A stretch of DNA of 64,000 bases, from NCBI RefSeq assembly GCF_026343185.1, contig NZ_JAPEMA010000004.1:124001-188000 (forward strand). The letters run 5' to 3'. A model generated the notes under the pieces. The model had not been told where the DNA came from and did not search any database. It was given only the letters and a program-made list of their open reading frames with translations. The stretch is from Streptomyces sp. NBC_00091. Its GTDB lineage: Bacteria > Actinomycetota > Actinomycetes > Streptomycetales > Streptomycetaceae. A program made the position numbers and the translations under genes. Positions 16,933 through 25,644 of the stretch are shown here, piece after piece (position 1 is the stretch's first letter; every line of letters starts with the position of its first letter).

Positions 16933-17898
16933 ATGTCACTGCGAAACGTGCTCGTCGTCCTCTACGACGGGGTGCAGAGCCTGGACGTGACCGGCCCGGT
17001 CGAGGTGTTCGACGGCGCCGGGCGCTGCCGGACGGACGGCGGGTACGCGGTCCGGACCGTCTCCCCGGGCGGCGCGCCGGTCCGCACCAGCAGCGGGCTG
17101 ACCCTGGTGCCCGACGGGGACCTGGAGAGCGTCCGGCCCGGCCCGCGGACCACCCTGCTGGTGCCCGGGGGCCGGTTCACCGGGGACTTCGAGCCGAGGC
17201 TCACCGACTGGCTGCGCGCGTACGGGGGACGCGCGGGGCGGCTGGTGTCCGTGTGCACCGGGGGACTGCTGCTGGCCGAGGCGGGCCTGCTGGACGGGCG
17301 GCGGGCGACGACGCACTGGTCCGTGTGCGGGCGGATGGCACGGGACTACCCGCGGGTGTCGGTGGAACCGGACCCCATCTACGTCCGGGACGGCCCCGTC
17401 GCCACCTCGGCCGGGGTCACCGCCGGGATCGACCTCGCGCTGGCGCTGGTCGAGGAGGACCTCGGGCGGGACGTGGCCCTGCTGGTCGCCCGGCACCTGG
17501 TGGTGTTCCTGCGCAGACCCGGGAACCAGGCGCAGTTCAGCGCCCAGCTGGCGGCGCAGACCGCGCGGCGGGAGCCGCTGCGGGACGTACAGCAGTGGAT
17601 CACCGAGCACCCGGGCGGGGACCTGAGCGTGGAAGCCCTCGCGGCGAGGGCCGCGCTGTCGCCGCGGCACTTCGCGCGGGCCTTCCAGGCGGAGACGGGG
17701 GTGACGCCGGGGCGGTACGTCGAGCGGGTGCGGGTGGAACACGCGCGCAGGCTGCTGGAGGACAGCGGGGAGGGGGTCGCGCAGATCTCGCAGGCGTGCG
17801 GCTACGGGACGCCGGAGGCGCTGAGGCGGGCCTTCGTCAAAACCCTCGGCCAGTCCCCGGCCGAATACCGTCGCCGCTTCGGCCGCCCACCTTCCTGA
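16933..17898 (+). CDS. GlxA-type AraC-family transcriptional regulator
   Basis: A 321-residue regulator made of an N-terminal DJ-1/PfpI-like domain (LVVLYDGVQSLDVTGPVEVF; nucleophile-elbow-like SVCTGGLLLAEAG) and a C-terminal AraC helix-turn-helix pair from about residue 215 (LSVEALAARAALSPRHFARA, then YGTPEALRRAFVKTLGQSP). Such proteins regulate catabolic or stress genes; the DJ-1 part is normally a ligand sensor rather than an enzyme. The ATG at 16933 has GGAGG just upstream. A separate DJ-1 family gene lies 680 bases downstream, across a repeat-filled spacer, and may be its target. Confidence 0.9.
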   Translation: MSLRNVLVVLYDGVQSLDVTGPVEVFDGAGRCRTDGGYAVRTVSPGGAPVRTSSGLTLVPDGDLESVRPGPRTTLLVPGGRFTGDFEPRLTDWLRAYGGRAGRLVSVCTGGLLLAEAGLLDGRRATTHWSVCGRMARDYPRVSVEPDPIYVRDGPVATSAGVTAGIDLALALVEEDLGRDVALLVARHLVVFLRRPGNQAQFSAQLAAQTARREPLRDVQQWITEHPGGDLSVEALAARAALSPRHFARAFQAETGVTPGRYVERVRVEHARRLLEDSGEGVAQISQACGYGTPEALRRAFVKTLGQSPAEYRRRFGRPPS

Positions 17899-18580
17899 CG
17901 CGGCCCTCGCACCGCTCGGCCCTGGCGGGCCTCCCGGGCTTCGGCCCGCTGCGCCGGACTCCGTCCGTCGGCCTGCCGGGCGGGGCCACACGCCTCGGCT
18001 GGGGTCCGGCGGTCGCCTGCGGGTGGTGGGCCGCTGCGCGGAGCAGGTCCCCTACCCACCCTTCCACCGTTCCCCGGGCGCTGCCCGGACCCGCGCCTCA
18101 AACGCCGGCGGGGCTCACGAGACGGCGCTCCGCGCCCGCGCCTCAAACGCCGGCGGGGCTGGGGTGGGCGGGCGTTGCCCGGACGCGGGGCTCAAGCTCC
18201 CCCAGCTACCGCTGGGGAGGTGCCCCCAGGCGGGGCTGGGTTGTGCGGGCTCTCCTCGGGCCCGGGCCTCAAGCTTCCTCAGCTATCGCTGGGCGCAGCC
18301 ACACTCAGCCTCGCCGGCGTTTGAGGCGCGGGGGTCCGGGGGCTGGCCCCCGGGACGCGGTCCGCAGGCGGGCGATCCGCGCCGGAAAAACCAGCCTCGC
18401 CGGCGTTTGAGGCGCGGGGTCCGGGCAGCGCCCGGGGAACGGTGGAAGGGCGGGTAGGGGACAGCACCGCGCAGCGGAACGCCCGCGGGGCTGGATGCCC
18501 GGACCGACCAGATCAGACCACTCGGACAGGGCCGCCCGGCCATCGGGCAGGCCAGGACACTCAACCGCTCCGGAGGAGCC
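17899..18580. repeat. Gene-free spacer packed with inverted repeats
   Basis: No gene is supported here. The spacer is dominated by an inverted repeat with arms of about 84 bases, 18032-18115 and 18393-18476. Each arm joins a conserved block (CCACCCTTCCACCGTTCCCC or its complement) to a GCCTCAAACGCCGGCGGGGCT-like end one base longer. Another copy of the CCTCAAACGCCGGCG motif in direct orientation lies near 18140 and an inverted copy near 18307; degenerate copies starting with GGCTCAAGCT are at about 18190 and 18268. This CTCAAACGCCGGCG unit is, from experience, a dispersed intergenic repeat in Streptomyces. The copies can fold into long hairpins and may terminate or stabilise transcripts. Confidence 0.75.
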
Positions 18581-19216
18581 ATGCAGATCGCCGTACTGCT
18601 CTACGACCGTTTCACCGCACTCGACGCCATCGGCCCCTACGAGACCCTCAGCCGCCTCCCTGACGCCGAGACCCTCTTCGTGGCCGAGCGCCCCGGGCCC
18701 GTGCGGACCGACAACGGGGCGCTCGGGCTCGTCGCAGACAAGGGGCTCGAGGACGTGACGCGCCCGGACATCGTCATCGTGCCCGGCGGACCGTACCCCG
18801 AGGTGGAGATGGAGAACCCCGCCGTACTCGACTGGCTCCGCGCCGTCGACGCCACGACCACCTGGACCACCTCCGTCTGCACCGGCTCGCTCCTGCTCGC
18901 CGCCGCCGGGCTGCTCGACGGGCGGCGGGCGACCAGCCACTGGCTCTACCTCGACCGGCTGCGCCCCTTCGGCGTCGAGCCCACCGGCGAACGGGTGGTC
19001 TTCGACGGCAAGTACGTCACCGCCGCCGGGGTGTCCTCCGGCATCGACATGGGGCTCGGCCTGCTCGGCCGGATCGCCGGGGACACGTACGCGCAGACCG
19101 TGCAGCTGATGTGCGAGTACGACCCCCAGCCGCCCTACGACGCCGGCTCGCCGGCCAAGGCCCCGGCCGAGATCGTCGCCCGGCTGCGCGCCGCTAATCC
19201 GCTGACGGCCAGCTGA
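18581..19216 (+). CDS. DJ-1/PfpI family protein
   Basis: A 211-residue single-domain DJ-1/PfpI protein. It shows the IAVLLYDRFTALDAIGPYE start, an IVPGGPYPE loop and the nucleophile elbow SVCTGSLLLAAAGLL with its cysteine, followed by HWLYLDRL. Members include isonitrile hydratase-like and glyoxalase/chaperone-like enzymes; the exact activity is unknown. GGAGGAG lies upstream of the ATG at 18581. Its 3' end overlaps the 3' end of the convergent enoyl-CoA hydratase gene by 23 bases. The upstream GlxA-type regulator is a plausible controller. Confidence 0.87.
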   Translation: MQIAVLLYDRFTALDAIGPYETLSRLPDAETLFVAERPGPVRTDNGALGLVADKGLEDVTRPDIVIVPGGPYPEVEMENPAVLDWLRAVDATTTWTTSVCTGSLLLAAAGLLDGRRATSHWLYLDRLRPFGVEPTGERVVFDGKYVTAAGVSSGIDMGLGLLGRIAGDTYAQTVQLMCEYDPQPPYDAGSPAKAPAEIVARLRAANPLTAS

Positions 19217-19940
19217 AGGCCGGAGCCCGCCGCTCCAGGAACGCGGCGACACCCTCCGCGGTGTCGCCGCTCGCGGCGGCCTCGGCCGTCCAGTACGCGT
19301 CCCGGTCCAGGCGGCCGTCCGTGAACTCCTTCGCGGCGGCCTGCGTCAGCCGCGAGCGGGTGGTCAGGATCCGGGTGAACCGGGCCACCCGCTCCTCCAG
19401 TTGCCCCGCCGGCAGCAGCTCGTTCAGGAACCCGGCTCGCAGGGCCGTGTCCGCGTCGATCAACTCCGCGGAGAACAGCAGGTACTTGGCCCACGCCGGC
19501 CCGACCACCGAGGCCAGCCGCCGGGTGGAGGACGCCGGGTAGACGATGCCCAGCCTGGCCGGGGTCACCCCGAAGGACGCGCCCTCCTCCGCGAACCGCA
19601 GATCGCACGCCGCCGCCAGCTGGCTGCCGCCGCCCACGCAGAAACCCCGGATCGCCGCCACCGTCGGCTTCGGGAAGGCCGCCAGGGCCTCCTCCGCCGC
19701 CACCGCCAGGGCCTGCGGGTCCTCCTTGCCGGTGAGCGAGGAGATGTCGGCCCCCGCGCAGAAGGTCGGGCCGGCCCCGGTCAGCACCAGCACCCGGACG
19801 GCCGCATCCTCCGCGAGGAGCGCCAGCAGTTCCGGCAGGGCCCGCCACATCGAGGCGGTCATGGCGTTCCGCTTGGCGGGATGCGAGATGACGACGGTGG
19901 CCACCCCGTCGGCGACCGTGTGGTGGAGGGCTGCGTCCAT
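19194..19940 (-). CDS. Enoyl-CoA hydratase/isomerase family protein
   Basis: A 248-residue crotonase-fold protein. The oxyanion-hole segments are visible as CAGADISSL near residue 60 and IRGFCVGGGSQLAAACD near 100. The first catalytic glutamate of classical hydratases appears replaced, with the FGVTPARLGIVYP region carrying proline and arginine instead, so it may be an isomerase, decarboxylase or thioesterase-type crotonase rather than a hydratase. The ATG at 19940 begins MDAALHHTVADGVATVVIS. It stands alone on the minus strand with a 3' overlap with the DJ-1 gene. Confidence 0.88.
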   Translation of the reverse strand: MDAALHHTVADGVATVVISHPAKRNAMTASMWRALPELLALLAEDAAVRVLVLTGAGPTFCAGADISSLTGKEDPQALAVAAEEALAAFPKPTVAAIRGFCVGGGSQLAAACDLRFAEEGASFGVTPARLGIVYPASSTRRLASVVGPAWAKYLLFSAELIDADTALRAGFLNELLPAGQLEERVARFTRILTTRSRLTQAAAKEFTDGRLDRDAYWTAEAAASGDTAEGVAAFLERRAPAFSWPSAD

Positions 19941-20021
19941 GCGCCAGATGCTATCCCGGGCCGCCGATCCTATGATCAAGGGGAGTCCGACCCCGGGGGG
20001 CCGCGAGGAGGTGGCACGTCC

Positions 20022-20726
20022 ATGGGCGCCGACCGCAGCGACCCCCGGCCGCAGCAGCAGTCGCAGCAGCAGTCGCACAAGCAGGAGAAGAAGAAGCTGA
20101 GCCGCAGCTTCGGGCTGCTGGCCCTGCTCGGGGTGGTCCTCGTACTGGCCGGGCTGGTGGGCCTGGTCTATACGGGCGTGGCCACCCTGACCTCGATGTT
20201 CCTCTTCGGCTGGCTGCTGCTCATCGGCGGCGCGGTCGGCCTCGCGCAGGCCGTGCAGTCGCGCGGGAGCAACTACTTCTGGCTGGCCGTCATCGTCGCC
20301 GCGGTCAACCTGGCCGCGGGTTTCGTGATCCTGCGGCGCCCCGAGGCGAGCGCCGAGGCCCTGACCATGTTCGCGGCCCTGCTGTTCCTCACCGGCGGGG
20401 TGTTCCGCCTCGCGGGCGCCCTGGTGGTGCGCGGCGCCAACTTCGGGATCTCGCTGGTCCAGGGCGCCTTCGGCCTCCTGCTGGGCATCCTGATCCTCTC
20501 CAGCTGGCCCGGCAGCAGCCTGTACGTGATCGGAACCTTCTTCTCGCTCGCCCTGCTGTTCGACGGGCTCAGCCTGGTGGCCCTGGGCATGGGTGCCCGG
20601 CGGATCCTCGGGCTGGTCAGGGAGGATGACGGGGCGGCCGGTCCGGACGCGGCGGACGGGGCGGACGGGGCGCCGACGGCGGCCGAGAAGAGGACCGCAC
20701 CGGATCAGGAACAGACCAACAACTGA
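20022..20726 (+). CDS. HdeD-like membrane protein (DUF308)
   Basis: A 234-residue protein with a charged, Gln/Ser/Lys-rich N-terminus (residues 1-30) and six hydrophobic segments (for example LLALLGVVLVLAGLVGLVY, MFLFGWLLLIGGAVGLAQAV and GISLVQGAFGLLLGILIL), matching the HdeD/DUF308 fold. A hydrophilic acidic tail follows. HdeD is tied to acid resistance in enterics, but in actinomycetes the function is unknown. The ATG at 20022 has GAGGAGG at longer spacing than usual. It is a single gene, divergent from the enoyl-CoA hydratase gene. Confidence 0.82.
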   Translation: MGADRSDPRPQQQSQQQSHKQEKKKLSRSFGLLALLGVVLVLAGLVGLVYTGVATLTSMFLFGWLLLIGGAVGLAQAVQSRGSNYFWLAVIVAAVNLAAGFVILRRPEASAEALTMFAALLFLTGGVFRLAGALVVRGANFGISLVQGAFGLLLGILILSSWPGSSLYVIGTFFSLALLFDGLSLVALGMGARRILGLVREDDGAAGPDAADGADGAPTAAEKRTAPDQEQTNN

Positions 20727-20856
20727 CTCTGTCATACGCCAGTGGTCAGAAAGCGTCCGATTGACGCTGACTTCTGGTCAGCGGCGCGGTCCGGACCAGG
20801 CTGTTCCCCACTCTTGAAACGTGGAGACGATCGAGCGCGAAGACGGGGGCCGGAAG

Positions 20857-21363
20857 ATGAACGACAGCGGGAGCGTCCCGCCAGCCAGGGGAGGTGAGGT
20901 GCCGGCTCCGGCCGACCCCCTCGCTTACGAGGGCGTGTGGCGCTTCACCGCGCCCGCGGTAGAAGAATCCGTTCCGCAGGCCCGCCGCGCGGTCCGCGAC
21001 CTGCTCGGCCGCCAGGGGGTGCCGGCCCAGCAGGACCTGGTGTACTCCCTGCTGCTGATCGTCTCCGAACTGGTGACGAACTCGGTCCGGCACGCGGCGC
21101 TGCTCTCCCCGGAGGTGGCCGTCGAGGTGGCGGTGGGCCGGCAGTGGGTACGGGTGGCCGTCGAGGACAACCACCCGTACCGGCCCAAGGCCCTGGAGGC
21201 CGACTTCGGCCAGACCGGCGGCCGGGGCCTGCTGCTGGTCCGGGAGATCACCCTGGAGGCCGGCGGGGTGTGCGACGTCGAGCACACCTCGACGGGCGGC
21301 AAGGTGATCTGGGCGGCGCTCCCGCTCACCGCCCCGGCCCCGGCCCCGTCCCCGAGGGGCTGA
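20857..21363 (+). CDS. RsbW-like ATP-binding protein (anti-sigma-type kinase)
   Basis: A 168-residue single-domain HATPase_c protein of the Streptomyces regulatory type. The N box is SELVTNSVRHAALL and the G1 region VAVEDNHPYRP, with a GGRGLLLVREI G2-like segment. Such proteins phosphorylate anti-anti-sigma factors or otherwise bind regulators; no partner gene is adjacent. The ATG at 20857 is preferred because it follows a GGGGGCCGGAAG site. An in-frame GTG at 20821 would add 12 residues that look unlike the family. It lies upstream of, and convergent with, the idi gene. Confidence 0.85.
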   Translation: MNDSGSVPPARGGEVPAPADPLAYEGVWRFTAPAVEESVPQARRAVRDLLGRQGVPAQQDLVYSLLLIVSELVTNSVRHAALLSPEVAVEVAVGRQWVRVAVEDNHPYRPKALEADFGQTGGRGLLLVREITLEAGGVCDVEHTSTGGKVIWAALPLTAPAPAPSPRG

Positions 21364-21411
21364 AGCACCCGCCGCCCGTGACCACCCGCCCGCACCTGAA
21401 CGGCGTACCGG

Positions 21412-22014
21412 CTACCAGCCGGCCGCGTCGCCGGTCAGCTCGCGGATCGCGGGCCGGGCCGCGTCCAGCACCGTCATGAACCAGGCGGAGAACGGCACCT
21501 CCGCGTGCCGCTTCGCCAGTTCCTCGGGCGTGACGTAGGCGGTGTCGCCGACCTCCTCCGGATCCGGCTTCAGCGCGGTCTGGGCCAGTCCCACGAACAG
21601 GTGGTTGTACTCCTGCTCCACCAGCCCGGACGCGGGGTCCGGGTGGTTGTAGCGGACCGTCCCCGCCTCCGCGAGCAGCGAGGGCGAGAGCCCGAGCTCC
21701 TCATGGGTGCGCCGGGCCGCCGCCGCGAACGGCGACTCCCCGGGGTAGGGGTGACCGCAACAGGTGTTCGACCAGACGCCGGGGGAGTGGTACTTCCCGA
21801 GAGCGCGCTGCTGGATCAGCAGCCGGCCCTGCTCGTCGAAGAGGAACACCGAGAACGCCCGGTGCAACAGGCCGGGCGCCTGATGTGCGGAGAGCTTCTC
21901 CGCCGTGCCGATGGTGTTGCCGGACTCGTCGACCAGTTCGAGCATGATCGATTCTTGAGCTCCGGTGCCGGCGGACGCGCTGCTGGTGGCGTCGGTGGCT
22001 GGTGTGGTCGGCAT
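21412..22014 (-). CDS. idi: Isopentenyl-diphosphate delta-isomerase, type 1
   Basis: Interconverts IPP and DMAPP, feeding the prenyl-diphosphate pool used by the hopanoid operon 10 kb away. It is a Nudix-fold enzyme with the type 1 signature: the active-site cysteine in WSNTCCGHP, the Nudix-like RRTHEELGL helix, and the catalytic glutamate in VEQEYNHLF. The chosen ATG at 22014 has GAAGG with normal spacing, while the upstream ATG at 22020 would abut that site. This gives a 200-residue enzyme, the usual size. From memory, idi occupies the same relative position in the S. coelicolor SCO67xx region. Confidence 0.93.
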   Translation of the reverse strand: MPTTPATDATSSASAGTGAQESIMLELVDESGNTIGTAEKLSAHQAPGLLHRAFSVFLFDEQGRLLIQQRALGKYHSPGVWSNTCCGHPYPGESPFAAAARRTHEELGLSPSLLAEAGTVRYNHPDPASGLVEQEYNHLFVGLAQTALKPDPEEVGDTAYVTPEELAKRHAEVPFSAWFMTVLDAARPAIRELTGDAAGW

Positions 22015-22168
22015 ACCCATCCTTCGCTTCGGACTTCGGCCTTCAGTCTGCCGTACAAAAGAGGCTTGTCCCCACTTCGGTCATCCGCGCATGTCCGCCC
22101 CCCGCCGCGTGATAAGCCGGGTGATAAGCCGGGTAAAAACGGCGAGGGGCGGATGTTCAGCTACGGCA

Positions 22169-23479
22169 TCAGATCCCGAAGGGGACCGAATACCTGATCG
22201 TGCCCGCCGGCACCGGAAGGGAACCGTCCAGCACCAGGGCCATCATCGCCTCGTCGGGCACCTCGAAGGGCGCCCGGATCCCGAAGCGCGAAGCGGGCAC
22301 GAACCCGAAGCGCGGGTAGTAGGCGGGATGCCCCAGGACCAGCACCAACGCCTCCCCCCGCTCCCGCGCCGCCGCGAGCAGCGCCCGTACGACGGCACTG
22401 CCGGCGCCCGAGCGCTGCACCGCCGGAGCGGCGGCCACCGGCGCGAGGGCCAGCGCGGGTACGCCGTCCACCTCGCACCGGGTCAGCAGGGCGTGCGCGG
22501 CCACCGACCCGTCCGGGCCCTCGGCCACGTACGAGAGCCCCGGCAGCCAGGACCCGTCGGCGCGCAGGGCGTCCACGAGATCAGCCTCCAGCGGGGTCTC
22601 GAAGGCCGCCAGGTTGACGGCCCGCACGGCCGTCGCGTCGGCCGCCGTCTCCGGCCGTGCCCGCCAGGGGCCCCCGTCCCCGGCGGTCACCGGGGCCAGC
22701 ACGAAGCCCGTGTACCCGTACTCGTGCCCGTGCCGCTCCCGTACGGCGAGCTCCTCGCGTACGGAGGCCAGCGCGGCCGCCTCCGACGCGGTGGCGGCCG
22801 ACGCCGCCCGGACCCGCTCGCCGAGCGGACCGTAGTACTCGGCCCAGTCGGAGTCGGGCTGGAGCCGGGTACCCAGCACCCGGTACCCGGCGGCCTGGAC
22901 GGCCGCGAGGTTGCGGGCGGTGGAGCGCAGCGGGTACTGCGGGTCCCAGAAGGCCCGCGCCCCGGCCGAGGGTTCCTCGGCCGTCCACTCGCACTCGCTC
23001 AGCACGAGCCGGCCGCCGGGCGCCAGCAGGCGCTTCCACTCGGTGAGCGCCCGGTCGAAACCGATGACATAAGCAGAACCCTCCGCCCACACGAGGTCGA
23101 AGGAGCCGTCCGCGAACTCCTCGGACGGGAGCGCGCCGATGTCCGCGCGCACGGCACGGACCCGGCCGCTCAGCCCGCGGGCTCCGGCGGCCGTGCGCAG
23201 CTCGTCGAGGAAGGGCTCGTAGAGGTCGACGGCGGTCACCTCGGCGAGGCCCGCCCCGCCCGCCTCGGCGCCGAGCAGCAGGGCGCTGCGGCCCGGACCG
23301 CAGCCCAGGTCGAGGACGCGCGGCCGCTCGGGCAGCGGTCCGCACAGGGAGAGCAGGTGTCGGGTGGAGGCGTCGGAACCGGGGGACTGCCGGGGCAGGC
23401 CGCGGTGCAGCTCCATGAAGGCGGCGACGAAGCCCTCGGAGGCACTGATGGAAACGGAGGAAGTGGTGTTGTCGGTCAA
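22169..23479 (-). CDS. Methyltransferase-GNAT acetyltransferase fusion protein
   Basis: A 436-residue two-domain protein. Residues about 35-260 are a class I SAM methyltransferase (VLDLGCGPGRSALLLG, then a VTAVDLYEPFLDEL segment and a FDLVWAEGSAYVIGF acidic loop). From about 275 it is a GNAT acetyltransferase with the acetyl-CoA loop region VQRSGAGSAVVRALL and a HPAYYPRFGF segment typical of the YhbS-like subgroup. Both cofactor motifs look intact. The natural substrate is unknown; the fusion suggests two modifications of one small molecule, or detoxification. A short upstream ORF at 23531-23611 may act as a leader. Confidence 0.88.
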   Translation of the reverse strand: MTDNTTSSVSISASEGFVAAFMELHRGLPRQSPGSDASTRHLLSLCGPLPERPRVLDLGCGPGRSALLLGAEAGGAGLAEVTAVDLYEPFLDELRTAAGARGLSGRVRAVRADIGALPSEEFADGSFDLVWAEGSAYVIGFDRALTEWKRLLAPGGRLVLSECEWTAEEPSAGARAFWDPQYPLRSTARNLAAVQAAGYRVLGTRLQPDSDWAEYYGPLGERVRAASAATASEAAALASVREELAVRERHGHEYGYTGFVLAPVTAGDGGPWRARPETAADATAVRAVNLAAFETPLEADLVDALRADGSWLPGLSYVAEGPDGSVAAHALLTRCEVDGVPALALAPVAAAPAVQRSGAGSAVVRALLAAARERGEALVLVLGHPAYYPRFGFVPASRFGIRAPFEVPDEAMMALVLDGSLPVPAGTIRYSVPFGI

Positions 23480-23530
23480 CGTGAACCCTTGAACGGGGGC
23501 TCCGGCCGACGAGGCCTTACCGGTGTGGGA

Positions 23531-23611
23531 TCAGGCCCGGCCGGACGCCCGGAAGGAAACGGGGATGTACCGGAGTTCGCTGCGCATGGCCGCGACCACT
23601 GCGACGGTCAT
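23531..23611 (-). CDS. Possible 26-aa leader ORF upstream of the methyltransferase-GNAT gene
   Basis: ATG at 23611 preceded by AGAGGTGGG at normal spacing. It encodes a 26-residue peptide beginning MTVAVVAAMRSELRYIP and ending RASGRA, with the stop 52 bases before the methyltransferase-GNAT start. The good ribosome-binding site and position suggest a translated leader, but conservation is untested. It could also encode a small independent peptide. Confidence 0.35.
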   Translation of the reverse strand: MTVAVVAAMRSELRYIPVSFRASGRA

Positions 23612-23850
23612 CAACCCACCTCTTTCTCGTTCCGGGGCCGTTTCGGCTCTCCAGCGCGCCAGGTGATTCCCGTGCGCGCGGCGTCCACCCTAACATCCAG
23701 GCGCAAACAGGCCTGAATCGGCCTGAACAGCTGATGAATGCGGGCTTCCATTCATCCGATAGCCTCTGCCGACAGCCCTGCCGACGTGCTGCCGCCGCCC
23801 CCACCGGGCGCCCGCCCGTCGGGAACGTCCGTCGCAAGGAGTGAGTTCGT

Positions 23851-25644
23851 CTGTCGACCGTCATCCTCACCGGCCCGCCGGTACCCGGATCACCTCTCGA
23901 GGACGAGCTCCGGTCGCTCGGGTTCGACGTCCGCCCGGTCACCGGTCCCGAAGGCACCGTCACGGCGCTGGCCGGCGTACCGGCCGACGAGCGGGTCGCC
24001 GTCGTCGACAGCGCCTTCGTCGGGCACCCGCACGCGCTGCGCCTGGCGCTGACCGACCCGCGCTTCGACGCCTGCGCCGTGACCGGCGCCCTCGCCGTCC
24101 AGGCCGGGGCCCGCGCCGCCCTCGACCGGGCCGCGGCCCTCGCCCCGGAGGGCACCGGCCCGTACGCGGACCGGCTCGCCGCCGCCGTGGAGGCCGCCGG
24201 GACCACCGTCCAGCGGCCCGACCTGGGCTCCCTGGTCGCCGCCGTACCGGCGGGCGGGGCGGAGCGGGCCGAGGCCGTCGCCGCCGTCGCCGCCGTGGAC
24301 GACGAGGCCGTGCGCCTGCGGACCGCGGTGAAGTCCCGGGACGGCTTCTTCACCACCTTCTTCATCAGCCCGTACTCGCGCTACATCGCCCGCTGGTGCG
24401 CGCGCCGCGGCCTGACCCCGAACCAGGTCACCACCGCCTCCCTGCTCACCGCCCTGATCGCGGCCGGCTGCGCCGCCACGGGCGAGCGCTGGGGCTACGT
24501 CACGGCCGGCGTGCTCCTCCTCGTCTCCTTCGTCCTGGACTGCACCGACGGGCAGCTCGCCCGCTACTCGCTCCAGTACTCGACGATGGGCGCCTGGCTG
24601 GACGCGACCTTCGACCGGGCGAAGGAGTACTCCTTCTACGCGGGCCTCGCGCTCGGCGCGGCCAGGAACGGCGACGACGTATGGGCCCTCGCGCTCGGCG
24701 CGATGATCCTGATGACCTGCCGGCACGTGGTGGACTTCTCGTTCAACGAGGCCAACCACGACGCCACCGCCGCCGGCAAGTCCGTCACCGGGAGTCCGAC
24801 GGCCGCCCTGTCCGACAAGCTCGACAGCGTCGGCTGGACGGTCTGGGTCCGCCGGATGATCATCCTGCCGATCGGCGAGCGCTGGGCCATGATCGCGGTC
24901 CTGACCGCCGTGACCAGCCCGCGGACCGTCTTCTACGCCCTGCTCGCCGGCTGCGCCTTCGGCGCCCTCTACACCACCGCCGGCCGGGTCCTGCGCTCCG
25001 TGACCCGCAAGGCGACCCGTACCGACCGGGCCGCCCGGGCCCTGGCGGACCTCACGGACACGGGGCCGCTCGCCTCGGTGCTGAACCGGGGGCACGTCCG
25101 GCGGCGGCCCTCCGGGGTCTCGCTCGGGATGGCGCTGGTCGGATCGGTGCTGATGGCCGGCGCGGCCGCGAACAACGGGTTCGGCGTCGGCTGGCTGATC
25201 GCGACCGCGCTGCTCTACGTCATCGCCGCGGCGGAGGCCGTCTCCCACGCCCTCAAGGGCCCCCTCGACTGGCTGATCCCGCCGCTCTTCCGGTTCGCCG
25301 AATATGTGACGATCCTCGCCCTCGCCGCCAAGGCGGACGTCCCCGGGGCGCTTCCGGCGGCATTCGGACTGGTCGCGGCGGTCGCCTACCATCACTACGA
25401 CACCGTCTACCGCATCCGCGGTGGTTCGGGCGCCCCGCCGCGGTGGCTGGTGTGGACGCTCGGCGGTCACGAGGGCCGGGTCCTGCTGACCGTGGTCCTG
25501 GCCACCGTGCTCGCCCGTGACGTGTTCCCCGTCGCGCTCACGGCCATGGCCGTGTTCGTGGCACTCGTGGTGCTCGTGGAGAGCATCCGTTTCTGGGTCT
25601 CCTCCGGGGCACCCGCCGTACATGACGAAGGAGAACCAGCATGA
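23851..25644 (+). CDS. CDP-alcohol phosphatidyltransferase with extra domains (DUF5941-type)
   Basis: A 597-residue membrane protein, first gene of a seven-gene operon. Residues 1 to about 160 form a soluble domain (VILTGPPVPGSPLEDELRSL start, VAVVDSAFVGHPHALR) of unknown role. Around residues 170-290 is the CDP-alcohol phosphotransferase core with the full catalytic motif: DCTDGQLAR near 230, then G, D and a final D in MGAWLDATFD. The C-terminal third adds several hydrophobic helices. The frame has a stop at 23842-23844, and no ATG, GTG or TTG comes before the homologous region; the only fitting start is CTG at 23851, nine bases after AAGGAG. It would transfer a phospho-alcohol from CDP-alcohol to an unidentified acceptor. 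Confidence 0.82.
   Translation: MSTVILTGPPVPGSPLEDELRSLGFDVRPVTGPEGTVTALAGVPADERVAVVDSAFVGHPHALRLALTDPRFDACAVTGALAVQAGARAALDRAAALAPEGTGPYADRLAAAVEAAGTTVQRPDLGSLVAAVPAGGAERAEAVAAVAAVDDEAVRLRTAVKSRDGFFTTFFISPYSRYIARWCARRGLTPNQVTTASLLTALIAAGCAATGERWGYVTAGVLLLVSFVLDCTDGQLARYSLQYSTMGAWLDATFDRAKEYSFYAGLALGAARNGDDVWALALGAMILMTCRHVVDFSFNEANHDATAAGKSVTGSPTAALSDKLDSVGWTVWVRRMIILPIGERWAMIAVLTAVTSPRTVFYALLAGCAFGALYTTAGRVLRSVTRKATRTDRAARALADLTDTGPLASVLNRGHVRRRPSGVSLGMALVGSVLMAGAAANNGFGVGWLIATALLYVIAAAEAVSHALKGPLDWLIPPLFRFAEYVTILALAAKADVPGALPAAFGLVAAVAYHHYDTVYRIRGGSGAPPRWLVWTLGGHEGRVLLTVVLATVLARDVFPVALTAMAVFVALVVLVESIRFWVSSGAPAVHDEGEPA

Noticed and set aside
18047..18476. CRISPR-like array in the repeat-rich spacer
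   Set aside because: The repeats alternate in orientation, are unevenly spaced and have no uniform spacers or cas genes. It fits dispersed intergenic repeats.
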